A stretch of DNA of 64,000 nt, from contig NC_015501.1 in NCBI RefSeq assembly GCF_000212375.1, positions 2,108,001 to 2,172,000 on the forward strand, given 5' to 3'. The notes under the pieces are model-generated. The model was not told the origin of the DNA. It did not search any database and was given only the letters and a program-made list of their open reading frames with translations. Positions 49,610-58,619 of this stretch are shown piece after piece (position 1 is the first letter of the stretch; each line of letters begins with the position of its first letter). The translations under genes and the position numbers were made by a program. Origin of the DNA: Porphyromonas asaccharolytica DSM 20707. Lineage in GTDB: Bacteria; Bacteroidota; Bacteroidia; Bacteroidales; Porphyromonadaceae.

Positions 49610-51964
49610 TCACTCTAAGATAGAGTCTAGAACGTCATCGACGGCATCATCGACAGCCTCGCTCAGAGGCTCGTGTAGCTCGACCGTTGCCTGCTCGCCA
49701 CATGGAGAGAAGCCCGCAGGTACGTTGAACGGCGTCCCCACCGAGTAGCCCAGCGACGGATCTGCATAGACTGCCTTCATAAAGTAGCCAAAGATAGGCA
49801 GCGCTGCTGAGGCACCCTGACCATACGCCATCGAGCGGAAGTGTATCGAGCGCTCCTCGCCACCGACCCAACAACCCGCCACGATCTCAGGAGAGAAGCC
49901 GACGAACCAACCATCGCTGTGGCGCTGTGTCGTACCCGTCTTACCTCCCAGAGGCATCGTCAGATTGTGTCGGAAGCGCAGTCTACCGCCCGTACCGCCA
50001 TCGATGACGGCACGCATCATGTCCAGCATCTGCAATGCAGCTCGTGCAGGAAGGACCTCCGTAAGATTAGCCGTAAAGGTCGCCACCACATTGCCGTAGC
50101 GGTCCTCGATACGAGTCACAGGAATCGGGTCGACACGGATACCTTGATTGACAAAAGCACTGTAAGCCGCCACCATCTCGCTGACCGTCACATCGGGTGT
50201 GCCGAGAGCCACAGAGACGACAGGATCTATATTGCCTTTGATGCCGAAGGAGTGGAGCAAGCGAACAAAGGTATAGGGCGAGGTGCGACCCATTAGGTAT
50301 GCCGTGACCCAGTTAGAGGAGTTTTGTAGTCCCCACTTGATCGAGACCATCTCCCCCACCCGCTTAGCTCCAGTATTGCGCGGCGTCCACGCCTTGCCAT
50401 TGGCATCATAGAGCGTGATCGGCTGATGCATCACCTGCTCACATGGAGAGATACCCTGTATCATACTGAGAGAGTAGAGAAAAGGCTTGATCGTCGAACC
50501 CACCTGTCGTCGTCCCTGAGAGACCATATCATACTTAAACGTACGAAAGTCCACATCTCCGACATAGGCTAGTATATTACCGTTGTGCGAATTCATCGCC
50601 ATGAAGCCCGTGTGGAGGAAGTGCTTATAGTATAGTACCGAGTCCCGAGGAGTCATCTCCTTGTCGATCCAGCCGTTGTAGCTCCAGACGCGCATCTTGC
50701 GCTTTTGGTCAAACGTTTTGCGGATCTCCTCTGGCGACATACCGAGCTTCTTGAGCGATCGCCAGCGATCCGTGTTGTGCAGTGCACGCTCGATAGCATC
50801 CTTGCGTTGCTGTGCTGTCAGGTCGCTACTGTAAGGAGCCAGCTTAGAGCCCCGCATCTCACGATCGAAGTTAGGCTGTACAAACTCGCTCATGTGCTTC
50901 TGAACCGCCTCCTCAGCGTACTGCTGCATACGACTATCGATCGTACCATAGATCTTGAGCCCATCAGCATAGAGATCATAGCAGGAGCCGTCAGACTTTT
51001 TGTTTTTCTGGCACCATCCATAGATCGGCTGTGTCTCCCAGAGGAGTGAGTCGATAGCATACTGCTCCTGATTCCACTGCGAGTAGTCACTTCGCTTAGG
51101 TTTTTTGGCAGTCAGTAAGAGACGCACGAACTCTCTATAATAAGGAGCCAAACCATCGGAGTGCGTATTATTGGTAAAGTTGATATGGATCGGCTCGGCA
51201 ATGGCGGTCGTGTAAGCCTCCTCGGAGAGGTAGCCCGCTTTCTTCATCTGTAGGAGGACCGTGTTGCGGCGTTTCAGTGGTGCATCGCTGTCAGCATGCA
51301 GGACAGGGTTGTAGAGTGAGGGATTCTTACACATCCCCACCAGCATTGCCGACTCATTCAGAGTTAACTCAGAGGGAGTCTTGCCAAAATAAGTCTGCGC
51401 GGCCGAGCGGATTCCGACAGCGTTGTAAAGAAAGTCAAACTGATTCAGATACATCGCGATGATCTCCTCCTTGGTATAGTTGCGTTCCAGCTTGATCGCT
51501 ATAACCCACTCAATAGGCTTCTGCAGAAGGCGCTGTAGCGTCGACTTAGCATGAGGCGAGTAGAGCTGCTTAGCCAGCTGCTGCGTGATGGTACTACCAC
51601 CACCACTAGCCGTATTGCGTAGCACGCCACGCTTGATGACGGCACGCCCCACGCCTCGCATGTCGACACCCGAGTGCTGGTAAAAGCGCACATCCTCCGT
51701 AGCTATCAGAGCCTGTACCAGTGGCTCAGCAAGCTCGTCATAGCTCACGTAGATACGGTTTGTCGAGCCATGCGCGTAGGATCCTATCTGCACGCCATCA
51801 TCCGAGATCAGGACAGAGGCATACTTATCGATAGGATTTTGCAACTGCTCCACATCAGGCATATAGCCTATGACCCCATGCCAGATCAATATAAATATGA
51901 TTAAGACCAAAGTCCAAAAGGCTCCAAAGAGCCGCCACAGCACCTTAATGACCTTTCCTTTCAT
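49610..51964 (-). CDS. Bifunctional penicillin-binding protein 1A
   Basis: Polymerises and crosslinks peptidoglycan at the inner membrane. The 784 residues comprise a transmembrane anchor (about 12-33), a glycosyltransferase domain with catalytic Glu90 in TEDVRFYQHSGVD and GGSTITQQLAKQL, and a transpeptidase with SxxK at 490 (GSTIKPF), SSN at 549-551, and KTG in GGKTGTTQ. A rather acidic C-terminal tail (EAVDDAVDDVLDS) follows. It precedes fbp in the same direction, 75 bases upstream. Confidence 0.93.
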   Translation of the reverse strand: MKGKVIKVLWRLFGAFWTLVLIIFILIWHGVIGYMPDVEQLQNPIDKYASVLISDDGVQIGSYAHGSTNRIYVSYDELAEPLVQALIATEDVRFYQHSGVDMRGVGRAVIKRGVLRNTASGGGSTITQQLAKQLYSPHAKSTLQRLLQKPIEWVIAIKLERNYTKEEIIAMYLNQFDFLYNAVGIRSAAQTYFGKTPSELTLNESAMLVGMCKNPSLYNPVLHADSDAPLKRRNTVLLQMKKAGYLSEEAYTTAIAEPIHINFTNNTHSDGLAPYYREFVRLLLTAKKPKRSDYSQWNQEQYAIDSLLWETQPIYGWCQKNKKSDGSCYDLYADGLKIYGTIDSRMQQYAEEAVQKHMSEFVQPNFDREMRGSKLAPYSSDLTAQQRKDAIERALHNTDRWRSLKKLGMSPEEIRKTFDQKRKMRVWSYNGWIDKEMTPRDSVLYYKHFLHTGFMAMNSHNGNILAYVGDVDFRTFKYDMVSQGRRQVGSTIKPFLYSLSMIQGISPCEQVMHQPITLYDANGKAWTPRNTGAKRVGEMVSIKWGLQNSSNWVTAYLMGRTSPYTFVRLLHSFGIKGNIDPVVSVALGTPDVTVSEMVAAYSAFVNQGIRVDPIPVTRIEDRYGNVVATFTANLTEVLPARAALQMLDMMRAVIDGGTGGRLRFRHNLTMPLGGKTGTTQRHSDGWFVGFSPEIVAGCWVGGEERSIHFRSMAYGQGASAALPIFGYFMKAVYADPSLGYSVGTPFNVPAGFSPCGEQATVELHEPLSEAVDDAVDDVLDSILE

Positions 51965-52039
51965 ACGAAAGAGTTTTTCTACTATAATATAAGAGTGAGA
52001 AGCCGACCGATGCAGCTCAGAGAGACAATCTCCCAGTCA

Positions 52040-54079
52040 CTACTTCGTGATGACCTGAGGAAGGGATTTGCGCTCCTTGATCAGACCTGCGTTAAAGGCC
52101 TTGAGAAGCTTCTCTAGATCGTTCACCTGCTGCTGTAGATCAGCACCTACGTCCGTATCAGCCACCAACATACGGTGCGTCGTACGCTCCGAGATGACCG
52201 TCACGCTCTTGATATCCTCCATCAGCTCCACGGCACGGCGCATCGTCGTAAAGGGCTCGTGCTGCACCAGCTGCATGCCTTGCGAATTATAGATCAATGT
52301 GTAGCCTGCGATACCTGTACTGCTCTGATAAGCTCGGCTAAAGCCCCCGTCGATGATCATCAGCTTGCCACCAGCTGCGATAGGCTTCTCGCCCTTGGCG
52401 ACCTTGACTGGGACATGCCCGTTGATCACGTGACAGTCTTCGCCCTCTAGACCAAACTCGCGAAGGATCATCTCGATCGTCTCTAGATCTTGGCGATACT
52501 TAAAGTAGTAGCCCTTCGTCTCCGTGTGGGTGTTCTTGTCAGCGACGAAGTAACGCTCGAAGGTGGTCATAGCAGACTTGTCAAAGAGTGGCGAGTCGGG
52601 ACCGCACCAGAGGTAAAAGATATAGTCCACTGCCGCCTCATGCTTCGGATGACTATGCCTAGATGGATGCGCTAGGCGCACCACACGATCTATCTCATCT
52701 AAGAGCGCACGACCGCGTAGGGGCTGCGAGTCGAGGACACGCACCGCCTTGAGTTGCCCAGAAGCGTCTAGCGGCATCGAAGCGTGGTAGAGCAAGTTAC
52801 CATTGCATACGAGGTACATACTACCCAGTCGATAGAAAGCATCTATATGCGTATGGAGCCGCTCACTCGTAGCGAAGGAGCGACGCAAGCGATCCATCAC
52901 CTCCTCCTCTTGGGGCGTGAGGCGATAGGGGTCCTTCGGATCGATCGTGGGGAAGTTCATATCGAGCATCTCATGCACACCATAGTCCTCGTTAGGATTG
53001 GTATGCGAGAGATCGACCGTGCCAGCCTCAAAGTCTATCTTGTGAAGTAGGTCACGCTCCTGCATCTGCCACTCTGGGTGACGCATGATCAACTGATGCT
53101 CTAGCTTGAACTGAATAATGCTGATTGCCTTGTGCATCTGGCTAATCAGGTAAATACCCTTGTCATCGTATGCCACGTCGGAGTCTCCTAGCTTGGGCTT
53201 GAAGTAAGTACACGGATCACCCGCATAGACCTCACTAGCTAAGCGGGAGAGTGGCATCAAGTTGATTCCGTAACCGTCCTCGATGGTATCTAGATTGGCA
53301 TAGCGCAGAGCGATACGTATGACACAGGCGATACAAGCATCGTTGCCCGCTGCAGCACCCATCCAGAGCATATCGTGATTACCCCACTGTATGTCTACAT
53401 TGTGGTAGTCTAGTAGCGTATCCATAATGTACTGAGCGCCAGGACCACGGTCGTAGATGTCACCGACGATGTGGAGGCGGTCTATGACGAGACGCTTGAT
53501 CGTCGCTGAGATAGCGCAGATGAAGTCCTCCGCCTTGCCCGTAGAGATAATTGTAGAGATAATACTGGAGATGTAAGCCGATTTGTTTGGGTTGACCCCG
53601 TCCTCGTGTAGTAGCTCCTGGATGATGTAGCTATACTGAGGTGGTAGCGCCTTGCGTACCTTCGAGCGTGTGTACTTCTCGCCTACCTTACGGCACACCT
53701 TGACGAGACGATTGAGTGTCACTTTGTACCACTCCTCATCAATTTCGCCCGTCTCATGGAGTTGCTCCAGCTTAGCCTGCGGATAGTAGATGAGCGTAGC
53801 CAGCTCACGCATCTGTAGCTCCATCATCTGTCCTGCGAAGACCTCGCGGATCTTACGCATCACACTGCCCGAGGCATTCTTCAGCACATGGTCGAAGGCC
53901 TCATGCTCACCGTGCACATCTGCGAGAAAGTGCTCGGTACCCTTCGGAAGGCTCAGGATCGCCTGCAGATTGATGATCTCTGTAGAGACCTCGGCCGAGT
54001 TGCGGAACTGGTTAGAGAGGAGCTGAAGGTATCTCAAGTCATCCTTCGCAGCCTGTAGATCAGTCTTGTCTTGCATCAT
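52040..54079 (-). CDS. fbp: Fructose-1,6-bisphosphatase class III
   Basis: Gluconeogenic enzyme hydrolysing fructose-1,6-bisphosphate to fructose-6-phosphate. The 679 residues are long, as in the class III (Firmicutes/Bacteroidetes) family. They show metallophosphatase motifs: ADVHGEHEAFDHVL, IVGDIYDRGPG, WGNHDMLWMGA, DKSAMTTFERYF and INGHVPVKVAKGEKP. An N-terminal helical region of about 60 residues precedes the catalytic core. It is monocistronic apart from the penicillin-binding protein downstream. Confidence 0.94.
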   Translation of the reverse strand: MMQDKTDLQAAKDDLRYLQLLSNQFRNSAEVSTEIINLQAILSLPKGTEHFLADVHGEHEAFDHVLKNASGSVMRKIREVFAGQMMELQMRELATLIYYPQAKLEQLHETGEIDEEWYKVTLNRLVKVCRKVGEKYTRSKVRKALPPQYSYIIQELLHEDGVNPNKSAYISSIISTIISTGKAEDFICAISATIKRLVIDRLHIVGDIYDRGPGAQYIMDTLLDYHNVDIQWGNHDMLWMGAAAGNDACIACVIRIALRYANLDTIEDGYGINLMPLSRLASEVYAGDPCTYFKPKLGDSDVAYDDKGIYLISQMHKAISIIQFKLEHQLIMRHPEWQMQERDLLHKIDFEAGTVDLSHTNPNEDYGVHEMLDMNFPTIDPKDPYRLTPQEEEVMDRLRRSFATSERLHTHIDAFYRLGSMYLVCNGNLLYHASMPLDASGQLKAVRVLDSQPLRGRALLDEIDRVVRLAHPSRHSHPKHEAAVDYIFYLWCGPDSPLFDKSAMTTFERYFVADKNTHTETKGYYFKYRQDLETIEMILREFGLEGEDCHVINGHVPVKVAKGEKPIAAGGKLMIIDGGFSRAYQSSTGIAGYTLIYNSQGMQLVQHEPFTTMRRAVELMEDIKSVTVISERTTHRMLVADTDVGADLQQQVNDLEKLLKAFNAGLIKERKSLPQVITK

Positions 54080-54258
54080 GTCTATCTATTGTCTAGGGAT
54101 ATACCACGACCCAAAGTTACTAAATAAAAGAAGACCACGAGCCAAGTCGTGAGGTGCTAGTCCCGCATGTCGGGCAGCCCGATGTCAGGATGCACTGCCA
54201 GTACTTTCGTTTCCTCCTCGTATCAGAGGTCTAGACGTTACGATGCTTTGGGGTAGTC

Positions 54259-54774
54259 TCAAGAGTTGCTCCATAGGGTTAGACGCTTGTCTATTTCATC
54301 TTTTGGCAAGCGGGTATTTCTGCTGAAGAGCTGTTGTAGCTTTTGGCAGGCGGTACTATGAGAGAGTATGCCTTGCTCGACTAGCTGGTCGAAAATATAT
54401 AGTATGCCTCGGACGTCAATGTCCATCTCTTTAGCACTGCGCATCATCTTCTTGTCTCCAGTAAGTACGGTAGCACTTAGCGTGATGCCTTGGTAGAGTA
54501 CGGTGCAGTCTGTGAAGGAGAGCCCTTTGCGTTGTCTCTCATCAAAGAATTGATACACCTGGGGCATAAAGCCTGGGGTGTCGAACTGCTCGACGATTAG
54601 TCCGCCTATGTTGTCGAGATAGGCTCTCTGCTGTTTGTCTCTCAGCTCATGAAGTACAAATATATTGGTGTGTACCTGATATCCTAACTGCAGAAAGTCT
54701 TTGTAGAGGTCTAAGTCGATTAAGTCTATAAAGATGTTTGTGTCGCTAACGACAACGAGCTGTGTCTGACTCAT
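54259..54774 (-). CDS. PIN-domain protein, probable RNase toxin partner
   Basis: 171 residues with PIN-fold acidic positions: VVSDTNIFIDL (first Asp), FVLHELRDK (Glu), FTDCTVLYQG (Asp), and TVLTGDKKMMRSAK (final Asp). The four acidic residues would bind Mg in an RNase active site. It overlaps the XRE-ImmA gene by 4 bases (ATGA), so translation is coupled. This layout is that of a toxin-antitoxin-like operon; similar Zn-peptidase/XRE plus PIN pairs have been reported in comparative genomics (from memory). Confidence 0.78.
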   Translation of the reverse strand: MSQTQLVVVSDTNIFIDLIDLDLYKDFLQLGYQVHTNIFVLHELRDKQQRAYLDNIGGLIVEQFDTPGFMPQVYQFFDERQRKGLSFTDCTVLYQGITLSATVLTGDKKMMRSAKEMDIDVRGILYIFDQLVEQGILSHSTACQKLQQLFSRNTRLPKDEIDKRLTLWSNS

Positions 54775-55838
54775 ATATTGGCGTTTAGCAGATTGACGAC
54801 TTGATCGGCTGGTATGCCTGCCTCTTGGAGATAGCTTTGAGCTTTAGCTTGGGTTATTAAGTCTAGGTCTAGCGCTTTGATGACCAGTCTTGCGAAGCGG
54901 TTACTCTGAGGCTCTACATACCTGCTCTTTTCTAAGATCTCCCGCAGCTCTTTGTTTTTTTTCTTGTTGATGAAATATCCTCTGCAATTGCTCTGAGAGA
55001 TAAGCTGCATCTCACCTAAACGATATACGATAGCATCAATGGAGATGCCGTAGGCACTTTGCAGCTCAATGAACTCGGGAAGAGAAAATCTCTTCCTGCG
55101 ACCTCCAAAAAACGCTCTGATGATCTCATCTGGGAGTAACAGATGACTAGCAAATGCGGTGCAGAGCCGCTCGCCGTCTTTCTCAGAGATAGTCTCTAGG
55201 GAGCTTTTGAGGAGGAGGTGAGCGAATTCATGCAGTAAGGTCAGTCGCTTTCGTTCGGTACTCTCTATATTACTATTGTATGCGATGACGGGTATGACTT
55301 CATTAGCTAAGAAGCTAACCCCATCGAAGCCTTTTTTGCCAGCTACACCAATGACTTTGATGCCCATGGTCTCGAGTAGATTGGAGACATTTGATATGGG
55401 GGATAGACCTAACTGATAGAGTTGTCGAACTTGCTTTGCAACCTCTTCGATGTCTGCGGGTGATGCGATGACGTCTCTAGTTATTGCGTCTCCATCGAAG
55501 GAGGTCTTGACATCCATGATCTCCTCTAGCTCTAGGTAATTTTCTAGCTGTCTCTCGATTTTTTGCCAGATCTTTTTATCCTCTTTGCTGGAGAAGGCTT
55601 TTATCTTTCTAAAGTTTACAGACTCAATTATAGGGGTGTCTTGGTAGACAAAGTAGTCTATGGGTAGGTCAAGAGCTTCCGACAGTGCTATGAGTGTAGC
55701 ACCTGTAATCTCTTTACCTCCTCGCTCTAAGTTACTGATATGAGTATGAGACACTCCGACTTTGTCTGCTAGCTCTCTTAAGGTCATACCCCTCAAGGCT
55801 CGTCCTTTTCTGATTCGTTCTCCAGTTGACCGCTCCAT
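54771..55838 (-). CDS. XRE-family regulator fused to ImmA/IrrE-type zinc peptidase
   Basis: About 355 residues. The start is ATG 55838 (MERSTGERIRKG), with a GTG at 55862 as an alternative. An N-terminal helix-turn-helix (GMTLRELADKVGVSHTHISN, continuing NLERGGKEITG) is followed by a linker with many charged residues, then the metallopeptidase motif LLHEFAHLLLKS (HExxH). Proteins of this type often repress their own operon and degrade or release a partner. An inverted repeat overlapping its promoter supports autoregulation. Coupled to the PIN gene. Confidence 0.85.
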   Translation of the reverse strand: MERSTGERIRKGRALRGMTLRELADKVGVSHTHISNLERGGKEITGATLIALSEALDLPIDYFVYQDTPIIESVNFRKIKAFSSKEDKKIWQKIERQLENYLELEEIMDVKTSFDGDAITRDVIASPADIEEVAKQVRQLYQLGLSPISNVSNLLETMGIKVIGVAGKKGFDGVSFLANEVIPVIAYNSNIESTERKRLTLLHEFAHLLLKSSLETISEKDGERLCTAFASHLLLPDEIIRAFFGGRRKRFSLPEFIELQSAYGISIDAIVYRLGEMQLISQSNCRGYFINKKKNKELREILEKSRYVEPQSNRFARLVIKALDLDLITQAKAQSYLQEAGIPADQVVNLLNANI

Positions 55839-55879
55839 ACGTTTTAGTTCTTTTGTTTCCACTTGGTGAAAACGCTTCC

Positions 55880-55916
55880 GTTTACAAAGGTAGCAATAAA
55901 CTCCGAGTTTGTAAAC
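55880..55916 (-). promoter_or_regulatory. Promoter and candidate operator of the XRE-ImmA/PIN operon
   Basis: A -7 TACCTTTG lies at 55892-55885 on the minus strand. The inverted repeat GTTTACAAA (55880-55888) and TTTGTAAAC (55908-55916) straddles the promoter, one arm overlapping the -7 box and the other the -33 region. This is a natural site for repression by the XRE domain. Confidence 0.65.
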
Positions 55917-55961
55917 AAGAAAAGGGACGAAAACTAGATTTTAGAAGTTAGGGGAAAGGGG

Positions 55962-55984
55962 TAATTCCTGTTTTGAGGTGCTGG
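55962..55984 (+). repeat. Solo IS-end remnant
   Basis: TAATTCCTGTTTTGAGGTGCTGG differs at one position from the IS terminus at 6319-6341 (split here as TAATTCCTGTTTTG and AGGTGCTGG). No transposase is nearby, so it is a vestige of a related insertion. Confidence 0.6.
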
Positions 55985-56123
55985 TGGTAGTCTAGACTGG
56001 AGCTGTCTAGTGAAATGAACCCCGCCTGAAAGCGCGATTATGGTGCGTCACTCCTGTCTGGGTACATTCGACGCTCACTCGCTACAATAATTTAGAACTG
56101 GCTACATATCGATACGGGGCTAT

Positions 56124-56327
56124 GTCGTGGAAAACTGATTTCCACGTGGATATTTCGAAATCTCCACGTGGAGAATTTTCATTCTCCACGTGGGCGAGAA
56201 AAAATTCTTCGGAGGAATCAAATGAAACTTCGGAGGAAATGAATCACGCCCACGTGGAAAAAGAAAAATATCCACGTGGAGAATAAAAAATCTCCACGGA
56301 GGAATTGATTTTTCCTCCGTGGAGTGG
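56124..56327. repeat. CCACGTGG modular palindromic element, copy 6
   Basis: Starts TGTCGTGGAAAAC with several CCACGTGG arms. The core has CCACGTGGGCGAGAAAAAAT and two CTTCGGAGGAA units. The right side ends TCCACGGAGGAA...TTCCTCCGTGGAG. It lies just after the ccsBA stop and fills, with the IS remnant, the 490-base gap 55863-56352. Confidence 0.88.
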
Positions 56328-56352
56328 ATTTATCGCTTCGTAAGGGGGAGCA

Positions 56353-58593
56353 TCAAGCGTAGCTGTGCATCCCGCCGAGGAAGAAGTTGACCCCGAAGTA
56401 GGTGACCAGCACCGACACGAAGGCGATCAAGAGATAAACATGCAGGAACCTCTGCGAGCGGAAGCAGCGCAGCGACTCGCAGTGTAGTGGCAGGGCGTAG
56501 ATGATGAGCGTGATGAGTGCCCACACCTCTTTGGGGTCCCAGCTCCAGTAGCGTCCCCACGAGACATTGGCCCAGACGGCTCCGATGAAGATACCGATAG
56601 CCAGCAGTGCGACCGCTGGATAGAGGAGCAGTCTACTGAGTGCCTCTAGGTGCGTCCCGACGGTAGAGCGTCGCGACAGGATCAGTGCCATGCAGCTATT
56701 GAGCATCATAAAGGCCAAGAGACTATACGCTATCATGATAACCAGCACGTGGATGCTCAGTAGCGGCGAGTGAAGCACTGGCATCAGCGGAGTGATCTGT
56801 GGATTGCTGCCCCCGAAGGAGGCGACCAAGAGCGACAGACCGCCCATGAGTAGCCCAAAGGGGATCAGTACTCGATGCTTACGCCCTGCAAGTATGGTCA
56901 GTAGCAGTACGATCCAAGCTAAGGCTTGCATCGTCTCAAAGCCATTGCTCAGCGGCACATATCCCGAGACGATCCAGCGCAGGATCACCATAAGGGTTAG
57001 GTAGAGCATACTGCCGTAGATGACGGCCCAGATGCCCCACTTGACTAATCGAGGATCCTTGAGTCGCCCCACGGAGAGCTGATAGGCAGTCCAGATGAAG
57101 AGCAAGATCCCGATGGTAGCGAGGATCTTGGCGAGCAGTCCGATAAAGGGAGAGAGCTGGTTATAGTAGAGCTCTGAGCGAAAGCGCACAGCCGAGGGAC
57201 AGCTCTCACCGCCCTCCTTGAGCTGGTACTGACGGAGCTTGACGAGAAAGTCTTGCGCCTCGTCCCATTGCTGCATGACGACCAGTTCGCTGAGGTAGTT
57301 AAAGCTCTTACGCACGAAGGTCCACTGATCTAGTGGCATCTCTGCGGGGAGATCGGTAGAGGCTGGATGATACCACGCGATAGTTCCATGGCTCTGTACA
57401 GGGAAGATCAAGAGCGACTCACCTAACCCTAAGCTCTGTATCACCTGACACTTCTCGTGTGCCTCAAAGAGGGCTTTGCGTCCGGGCTGGTCGGGGTGCT
57501 GTATGTAGTTGTCTAGCAGAGCCTCCAGGCGATAGTTGCCCTGTAGATCAAAGAACTGACGGTAGCTCACTCGCTTTCCCTCGTAGCACTCGAGCAGCTT
57601 GCGTATGCTCCGATCTTTGATCCGTATCATCGGCTCATCGACCCAACTGTCGTAGTAAAAGATCCAGCCCGCCAAGACCTGCTCGGCAGAATAGCCTCGG
57701 TAGCTACTGCGTCCATAGAGCTTCTCGGTAAACTCCTGCGCATAGGTCTCTAGAGGACAGACACGATTGTTGTATAGGATGTGCAGCTCGCCCAAGCTCT
57801 TAGCCACACTAGCGGGGATCGTCTTGGGGAGTGGCGTCGAGGGGGCTTTTGCCTCTGCCGAGAGCGTACCACCAGCGAGGAGTATCAAGAGCATCGCCAC
57901 GGGAGAGACGAGAGCCTGCTTGAGGAGCTGTCTCACCTTACGACGACGTGCGTACATGCCCCCTACGAGGCTAATTGCGAGGAGCGCATAGCCTAGGTAA
58001 GAGATCGATATACCCCATGGATCGTATGCGATGGAGAGGATCGAGGAGGTCGTCTCTGGGTCGTAGCCTGACTGGTAGAAGCGATAGAATCGGTAGCGGA
58101 AGATGCGATTCATAGAGACAGCACCACGGAGGCTCTGCGACCGCTCCCCGTCCTGAATGAGGAGATTGCTCTGGTAGTCTAGCGGGAATTGAGTCCCTGT
58201 GTAGTAGGTCAGATCAAAGCGCTCCAAAGCGACCTCAAAGGGGAGGGTCAGTGTCTCTCCCTGTTCACTCTGATAGCGATCCGTAGGACTGGCACCCTCC
58301 TGGAGCTTGATCCGTCCATGTATGGCAGTCCAGCTAGTCACGCCAGCACCCAGCAAGATGACCAGCAGTGAGACGTGGATCATCCAGATCCAGAAGCGTC
58401 TGTAGAGCTTAGCTCGTAAGATATAAAGTAGCCCAGCACAGGAGAGTAGCACCCACAAGATGGTAAAGAGCGGGGAGCCATACCAGTGCTCCTGAACGAA
58501 GGGCGTACCGTAAAGCTTTTCAACCACAGTGGCTGCCGCGAGGACAGCCACCGTGATGAGTAGTAGTATGAAAGGAAGCTTGCGCCACACCAT
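56353..58593 (-). CDS. CcsBA-type cytochrome c synthase (ResB-CcsA fusion)
   Basis: Attaches haem to CxxCH motifs of exported cytochromes. The 746 residues start with a ResB-like half (WYGSPLFTILWVLLSC, LLGAGVTSW) containing a periplasmic region with long polar loops. The CcsA half has eight or so helices ending in the WWD-type motif SWGRYWSWDPKEVWALI and His-bearing helices (LHCESLRCF). It lies 26 bases downstream of a di-haem oxidoreductase gene on the same strand and probably matures that operon's products. Confidence 0.9.
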   Translation of the reverse strand: MVWRKLPFILLLITVAVLAAATVVEKLYGTPFVQEHWYGSPLFTILWVLLSCAGLLYILRAKLYRRFWIWMIHVSLLVILLGAGVTSWTAIHGRIKLQEGASPTDRYQSEQGETLTLPFEVALERFDLTYYTGTQFPLDYQSNLLIQDGERSQSLRGAVSMNRIFRYRFYRFYQSGYDPETTSSILSIAYDPWGISISYLGYALLAISLVGGMYARRRKVRQLLKQALVSPVAMLLILLAGGTLSAEAKAPSTPLPKTIPASVAKSLGELHILYNNRVCPLETYAQEFTEKLYGRSSYRGYSAEQVLAGWIFYYDSWVDEPMIRIKDRSIRKLLECYEGKRVSYRQFFDLQGNYRLEALLDNYIQHPDQPGRKALFEAHEKCQVIQSLGLGESLLIFPVQSHGTIAWYHPASTDLPAEMPLDQWTFVRKSFNYLSELVVMQQWDEAQDFLVKLRQYQLKEGGESCPSAVRFRSELYYNQLSPFIGLLAKILATIGILLFIWTAYQLSVGRLKDPRLVKWGIWAVIYGSMLYLTLMVILRWIVSGYVPLSNGFETMQALAWIVLLLTILAGRKHRVLIPFGLLMGGLSLLVASFGGSNPQITPLMPVLHSPLLSIHVLVIMIAYSLLAFMMLNSCMALILSRRSTVGTHLEALSRLLLYPAVALLAIGIFIGAVWANVSWGRYWSWDPKEVWALITLIIYALPLHCESLRCFRSQRFLHVYLLIAFVSVLVTYFGVNFFLGGMHSYA

Positions 58594-58619
58594 ATTTATA
58601 TAGTATCTAGTGTGTGAAG

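Noticed and set aside
54080-54258. Possible small RNA or tRNA
   Set aside because: Short GC-rich inverted pieces (e.g. CCCG-CATGT-CGGG) do not give a cloverleaf or a long stem; nothing can be supported.
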